A stretch of 64,000 bases of DNA, from positions 639,001 through 703,000 of the forward strand of contig JACKOH010000001.1 of NCBI GenBank assembly GCA_024234395.1. The letters are read 5' to 3'. The stretch comes from Pseudomonadales bacterium (lineage in GTDB: Bacteria > Pseudomonadota > Gammaproteobacteria > Pseudomonadales > Pseudohongiellaceae). Numbering within the stretch: position 1 is the stretch's first letter; each line of letters starts with the position of its first letter. The notes beneath the pieces are model-generated. The model searched no databases. It was given only the letters and a program-made list of their open reading frames with translations, and was not told where the DNA came from. A program made the position numbers and the translations under genes. Shown piece after piece: positions 59,765 through 64,000 of the stretch.

Positions 59765-61282
59765 TTATTCGTCGAGAAGTCCCGGCGAATGAGCGGCGGG
59801 GATGCGGTAACGGGCCAGAATCTCCGCTTCCGACTCCAGCGCTTCCTGGTGATTTATTACCATCTGATAGCCGTTGGTGTTGGAGAAGGTCACGTGTTCC
59901 TGGGTGTTGTCGGACAGCATTCTCACGAAATGCCTGAAATCGCGTACCGGTTTGCCATTGACGTAATCGACAATCCAGTTGCGCCAGTCGTGATAGCCGA
60001 GATTGACGTCTGCCGCCATCACCTGCAGCGCCACCACGACTTCCCTGCGTTCCGGCGAGCTCCACTCATTACGTGGTTGCAGCAGATTGACTGGCGCCGC
60101 TCTGGCCCAGTCCGATCCCCAGCGCAGAATCAGATTCATGTTTAAAGGTACGAACAGGATCCCGCCATAAATGGTGTACTCGGGAACCTGGTCATATTGC
60201 TGACCTGCCACCAGGCTGTAACTCTGCAGCGCCTCCCGGGCAGTCACGGTCGCAGTAAGCAGATCGCCGTCCCTGATATAGGTGAGGGTGATCGGTTCGC
60301 CCACATCGGCCAGGTCGATGGCATGCTTGTAATCGGTCCGCATATCGTCGTTGATGCTGATACTGCCATCGTCGGCGACATCGTAACCGTTGATATTCAA
60401 CACCACGTCGTCGCGTTGCAATACGCCATCGACCGGCGACTCTTCGAAGACCTTGATGACCAGTACGCCGCTGTCGCCTGATTGCAGACCCCGTGCCCGC
60501 TTGGCGGCCGGGCTGTCCAGCGTCTGGGTCCGGAAGCCCAGGTCGGGAAAGCCGTCATTTTTGCCGTCCCGACTGTCCTCCAGCACGTGGGAGATGACAC
60601 TGGGTGGAACGAAATAGCCAAGATTTTCTGCCCGTCCACCGGCATTGGCCTGCATCACCACGCCGACGATCTGGCCGTCCTTGACTACCGGCCCACCGCT
60701 GTTGCCAGGATTGATGGCGGCATCGATCTGGCCCGCCAGCAGGTAGCTGCCGGCGTGGGCATAACGTTGATGTTCGACCCGGGACAGTACACCTTCGGTG
60801 ACGCTCAGGGTCTTGCCGCCAATCGGGTAGCCGAATACCGAAACCGCTTCCCTGATTTTCGGTAAAGCGCCCAACGTCAGCGCCTGCAGGTCGCTGAAAA
60901 ATCCGGGCTCAGTGACGGTAATGAGGGCCAGATCCGCTTCATGGGAAATAAAGACCACCTCGGCCTGGTATCGTTCCGGGTCATTGTGTTTCTGGGCCTG
61001 AATAAAACTGGCGTCGGCCACCACGTGGGCGTTGGTCAGGATCAGATTGCCTTCGATCACGGTCCCCGAGCCGCTGCTCTGGCGCGGTGTCAGCAGGCGC
61101 CAGGGGGTGAAATAGTCGGGCTCGGCCGAAGTGGTGTAGATTTTGACGACGGAATCTTCAATGGCGCTGATGGTGGTTTCCTGGGCCACGGCAGACAGCT
61201 GAATCGGGGCCAGCAGCAAGGTGAACAGCGCCAGCCGCAACGACGCAAGCCGGAAGAGTTGGGTACATGAAATCGTCAACAT
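59765..61282 (-). CDS. Deg/HtrA-like periplasmic serine protease with PDZ domain
   Basis: The protein has 505 residues, with a signal peptide (to about residue 34, SAVA-QE). The trypsin-like domain has the triad in LTNAHVV (His), HEADLALI (Asp) and GNSGGPVV (Ser, about residue 195). A PDZ domain follows (GVLVIKVFEESPVDGVLQRDDVVLNINGYDV, shortened), and a C-terminal ~150-residue region includes a second PDZ-like stretch (WIVDYVNGKPV). The layout resembles plant/bacterial Deg proteases. It probably degrades or monitors misfolded envelope proteins. It lies 95 bases upstream of rnfA on the same strand, with no overlap. Confidence 0.88.
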   Translation of the reverse strand: MLTISCTQLFRLASLRLALFTLLLAPIQLSAVAQETTISAIEDSVVKIYTTSAEPDYFTPWRLLTPRQSSGSGTVIEGNLILTNAHVVADASFIQAQKHNDPERYQAEVVFISHEADLALITVTEPGFFSDLQALTLGALPKIREAVSVFGYPIGGKTLSVTEGVLSRVEHQRYAHAGSYLLAGQIDAAINPGNSGGPVVKDGQIVGVVMQANAGGRAENLGYFVPPSVISHVLEDSRDGKNDGFPDLGFRTQTLDSPAAKRARGLQSGDSGVLVIKVFEESPVDGVLQRDDVVLNINGYDVADDGSISINDDMRTDYKHAIDLADVGEPITLTYIRDGDLLTATVTAREALQSYSLVAGQQYDQVPEYTIYGGILFVPLNMNLILRWGSDWARAAPVNLLQPRNEWSSPERREVVVALQVMAADVNLGYHDWRNWIVDYVNGKPVRDFRHFVRMLSDNTQEHVTFSNTNGYQMVINHQEALESEAEILARYRIPAAHSPGLLDE

Positions 61283-61519
61283 TGGAAATTCCCGTCTGTG
61301 GCTATCGATGACTGGCCGACATCAGGACCCGTAGGTCGGTTCAACCAGCCAGGAAGCAGGCGGTTGTTCAACCCGTAGCCTGCAACCGGAGACCGTTTGC
61401 AGGCGTTACGCTGAAGTCAGGGTCCAAGCTTATTACGTTAGCAACCCGCTGACCAGTTCGAAGTCGGCAGCCGCGCCGGTACTATGAAGAGCGGCTGCCG
61501 CTGGCGATCAGCGACCGGA

Positions 61520-63568
61520 TCAGGTGACACGCATACCGGGCCGGGCACCGGAATCCGGTTCCAGCAGGAAAATTTCCTTACCGCCGGGACCGGCAGCCAG
61601 CACCATGCCTTCGGAGAGGCCGAATTTCATCTGCCGGGGTTTAAGATTGGCCACCATGACTGTCAGTCGACCCACCAGTTGGTCGGGATCATAGGCAGAC
61701 TTGATGCCGGAGAACACGGTACGGGACAACTGCCGGCCCTGTTCATCGTGCCCCAGATCCAATTCCAGTCTGAGCAGTTTGTCAGCGCCCGCCACCTGCT
61801 CGGCGGCCACGATACGCACCACCCGCAGGTCCACCTTGAAAAAATCATCGATTTCGATCTCCGCTTCCAGAGCTGGACCGCCTGGAGTTGCGACCGGTTC
61901 CGGGCTGGCTGCCTGTTGCTGCCCCAGTTCTTCCCGGGTGGCATCCAGAACGGCCTGAACCTTGTCCATTTCCACCCGATGCAGCAACGGTTGGAAGGGG
62001 CCGATCGAGGTGCCTGTCAGCAGCGTGGTTGCGTCCCCCCAGGTCAGGCTGTCCACTTGCAGGAAGGCTTCCGCCTTGGTGGCCAGGACCGGCAGCACCG
62101 GTTTCAGGTAAATGACCAGCAGCCGGAACAGGTTGAGGCCGACGCTGCAGATTGCCTGGACCTGTGGATCCTGCGGATTCTGCTTGGCCAGCACCCACGG
62201 CTGCCGGTCATTGATGTACTGGTTGGCGCGATCGGCCAGGGCCATGATCTCGCGCATCGCCTTGCTGTACTCACGGCGCTCGAAATGCCCGGCAATGGTC
62301 TCGCCCGCCAACTGGAATTCCCTGATCAGTTCCGGTTCGGCCGTCTCGCTGGCCAGTTGTCCGGCAAACCCGCGGCTGATGAAGCCGGCACAGCGACTGG
62401 CGATATTGACAAACTTGTTAACCAGATCGGTATTGACCCGCTGCACGAAGTCTTCGAGGTTCAGATCCAGGTCGTCCACGCCATCGGACATTTTGGCAGC
62501 CAGGTAATAGCGCAGGTATTCCGGGTCCAGGTGCTCCAGATAGGTCCTGGCATTGATAAAGGTGCCGCGCGACTTGGACATTTTTTTACCGTCGACGGTC
62601 AGGAAACCATGAACATTAACGGCAGTGGGGGTGCGAAACCCGGCACTCTTCAGCATCGACGGCCAGAACAGGGTATGGAAATTGACGATATCCTTGCCGA
62701 TGAAATGGTAAAGTTCGGCATCACTGTCGGCCTTCCAGTAGGCGTCAAAGTCGTAGTCGGAACGACTGCAGAGATTCTTGAAGCTCGCCATGTAACCGAT
62801 CGGCGCATCCACCCAGACATAGAAATATTTTCCCGGATGACCCGGAATTTCGAATCCGAAGTAGGGGGCATCACGGCTGATATCCCATTCCTGCAGGCCG
62901 CTGTCCAGCCATTCGGCCAGCTTGTTGGCGACCTGCGTCTGGAGAGTGCCGCTGCGGGTCCATGCCTGCAGAAATTCGGTAAATTCCGGCAGCCTGAAAA
63001 ACAGGTGTTCCGACTCTTTTTCAATCGGCGTGGCGCCGGAAATAGTCGAGCGGGGATCGATCAGTTCCGTTGGACTGTAGGTTGAACCGCAGACTTCGCA
63101 ATTGTCGCCATACTGATCCTCCGATCGGCACTTGGGACAGGTACCCTTGATGAACCGGTCGGCCAGAAACATCTGTTTCTCGGGATCATAGAGCTGGGTT
63201 ATCTTGCGGCGGCTGATATGGCCATTGGCATCCAATCGCGCGAAGATGGTTTCGGCAAACTCCCGGTTTTCTTCCGAATGCGTGGTGTAATAGTTGTCGA
63301 AACCGATATGGAAGCCGGCAAAATCCTCCTGGTGAGCGCGATTAATCCGCTCAATATGCTGCTCCGGCTCAATGCCCTGAGCTTCGGCGCTCAGCATGAT
63401 GGCAGTGCCATGGGCGTCGTCAGCACAGACATAGACGCAGTCGTGGCCACGCATTTTCTGCAGACGTACCCAGATATCGGTCTGAATGACTTCCATGAGG
63501 TGCCCAAGATGGATGCCTGAGTTTGCGTAGGGCAGGGCGCTGGTTACCAGGATTTTTCTGTTTGACAC
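61520..63568 (-). CDS. metG: Methionyl-tRNA synthetase
   Basis: This 682-residue class I synthetase has the HIGH-like site (ANSGIHLGHL) near residue 18, zinc cysteines CPKCRSEDQYGDNCEVCG in the connective insertion, KMSKS (KKMSKSRGTF) near residue 335, and a C-terminal EMAPII/Trbp111-like tRNA-binding domain (IDDFFKVDLRVVRIVAAEQV), shared with E. coli MetG. Length matches E. coli (677). It starts with ATG at 63568 and is divergent from dcd. Confidence 0.97.
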   Translation of the reverse strand: MSNRKILVTSALPYANSGIHLGHLMEVIQTDIWVRLQKMRGHDCVYVCADDAHGTAIMLSAEAQGIEPEQHIERINRAHQEDFAGFHIGFDNYYTTHSEENREFAETIFARLDANGHISRRKITQLYDPEKQMFLADRFIKGTCPKCRSEDQYGDNCEVCGSTYSPTELIDPRSTISGATPIEKESEHLFFRLPEFTEFLQAWTRSGTLQTQVANKLAEWLDSGLQEWDISRDAPYFGFEIPGHPGKYFYVWVDAPIGYMASFKNLCSRSDYDFDAYWKADSDAELYHFIGKDIVNFHTLFWPSMLKSAGFRTPTAVNVHGFLTVDGKKMSKSRGTFINARTYLEHLDPEYLRYYLAAKMSDGVDDLDLNLEDFVQRVNTDLVNKFVNIASRCAGFISRGFAGQLASETAEPELIREFQLAGETIAGHFERREYSKAMREIMALADRANQYINDRQPWVLAKQNPQDPQVQAICSVGLNLFRLLVIYLKPVLPVLATKAEAFLQVDSLTWGDATTLLTGTSIGPFQPLLHRVEMDKVQAVLDATREELGQQQAASPEPVATPGGPALEAEIEIDDFFKVDLRVVRIVAAEQVAGADKLLRLELDLGHDEQGRQLSRTVFSGIKSAYDPDQLVGRLTVMVANLKPRQMKFGLSEGMVLAAGPGGKEIFLLEPDSGARPGMRVT

Positions 63569-63866
63569 GAGTATTTCCTTGCAGGTCCTTGCAGGTACGT
63601 TGCCCGAAACCTGAATCAGTCAGAGCGGCAACGGCTGGCGATGATACTGTAGATAGACCCGGAATTCAGCATGTTTCAGCCACTTCCAGCCCTCCGAACC
63701 GGCGCTCCGGCAGTGCCGGCGAAGTCGATCCATCGATTACCGGGACGCAGACAGCCCATACCGCGGCTGAATGATTTCCGGTTCCCTGATGCAGGGATCG
63801 GCAGAAGTCTTTATCATTCGCGTTTTCTCAGGCAGCGGTTCACGGAACCTCAGGTGCAGGCAGCGC

Positions 63867-64000
63867 ATGACCATTAAATCAGACCGGTGGATACGACAGA
63901 TGGCTAACGAAGAGGGGATGATTGATCCCTTTGAGCCACAGCAGGTAAGGGAAGTGGAAGGACGGCGGGTCATTTCCTTCGGGACTTCCAGCTATGGTTA
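63867..64000 (+). CDS. dcd: dCTP deaminase, 3' partial
   Basis: The frame from ATG at 63867 runs off the right edge after 44 codons: MTIKSDRWIRQMANEEGMI, DPFEPQQVREVEGRRVISFGTSSYG. This is the conserved N-terminus of dCTP deaminase, which converts dCTP to dUTP for dTTP synthesis. A GCAGG purine-rich site lies ten bases ahead. In Pseudomonas the order metG-mrp-dcd is usual, as I recall. Here no mrp lies between metG and dcd, and the 298 bases between them hold nothing else I recognise. Confidence 0.92.
   Translation, partial: MTIKSDRWIRQMANEEGMIDPFEPQQVREVEGRRVISFGTSSYG

Noticed and set aside
63569..63866. Possible small gene between metG and dcd.
   Set aside because: Frames there overlap dcd's start or lack ribosome-binding sites, and the translations are Arg/Pro-rich without family features.

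Overview
The window looks like a piece of a gammaproteobacterial chromosome. Class Ia ribonucleotide reductase with two ATP-cones, exonuclease I, RNase T, the E. coli-type dihydroorotase, DinG, PilU, an Rnf operon abutting nth, and the order dcd / metG / rnf-nth / argG / pyrC-rnt / grxD / argF all resemble Pseudomonas and relatives (synteny recalled, not searched). The sequence is moderately GC-rich and gene-dense. I saw no tRNA, rRNA or CRISPR array.

Bases 1-22900 are mostly housekeeping: an O6-alkylguanine-DNA alkyltransferase (partial), a lipase, two polytopic membrane proteins (one a GT39-type glycosyltransferase), two envelope proteins of unknown role, a MATE exporter, an XdhC-type accessory protein, a methyltransferase, an amidase, pilU, pyrB, sbcB, an unusual acyltransferase, a DUF349 coiled-coil protein and dinG. 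Bases 23222-24605 hold an IS110-family (IS1111-like) element. Its 3' non-coding part contains a candidate bridge/seek RNA whose loop is complementary to the DNA flanking this very insertion. Next come a periplasmic cyclophilin, a MobA/MocA-like nucleotidyltransferase and nrdAB. A 1.3-kb non-coding region upstream of nrdA carries three NrdR boxes and two short tandem-repeat arrays. argF, a lone hydantoinase B, grxD, rnt-pyrC and argG follow.

The most striking part is 41131-55061. Divergently from a membrane-anchored FAD/iron-sulfur oxidoreductase runs a tightly overlapping six-gene operon: a cytochrome-b-like membrane protein, a 21-haem cytochrome c, a giant cytochrome c with 61 CXXCH motifs (12 tandem 92-residue tetrahaem units plus a diverged 13th), an outer-membrane beta-barrel-like protein, and CcmF and CcmI cytochrome-maturation proteins. 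A near-consensus FNR box lies between the divergent genes. Together these look like an anaerobically induced route for moving electrons from the inner membrane through the periplasm and perhaps across the outer membrane, with its own haem-attachment helpers. The haem motifs and gene order are seen directly; the conduit function is inference.

The right end has an rnfABCD-nth operon that lacks rnfG and rnfE at this locus, a Deg-type serine protease, metG and the start of dcd. Two copies of a ~140-bp palindromic MITE-like repeat lie at 5078-5213 and 35840-35980.
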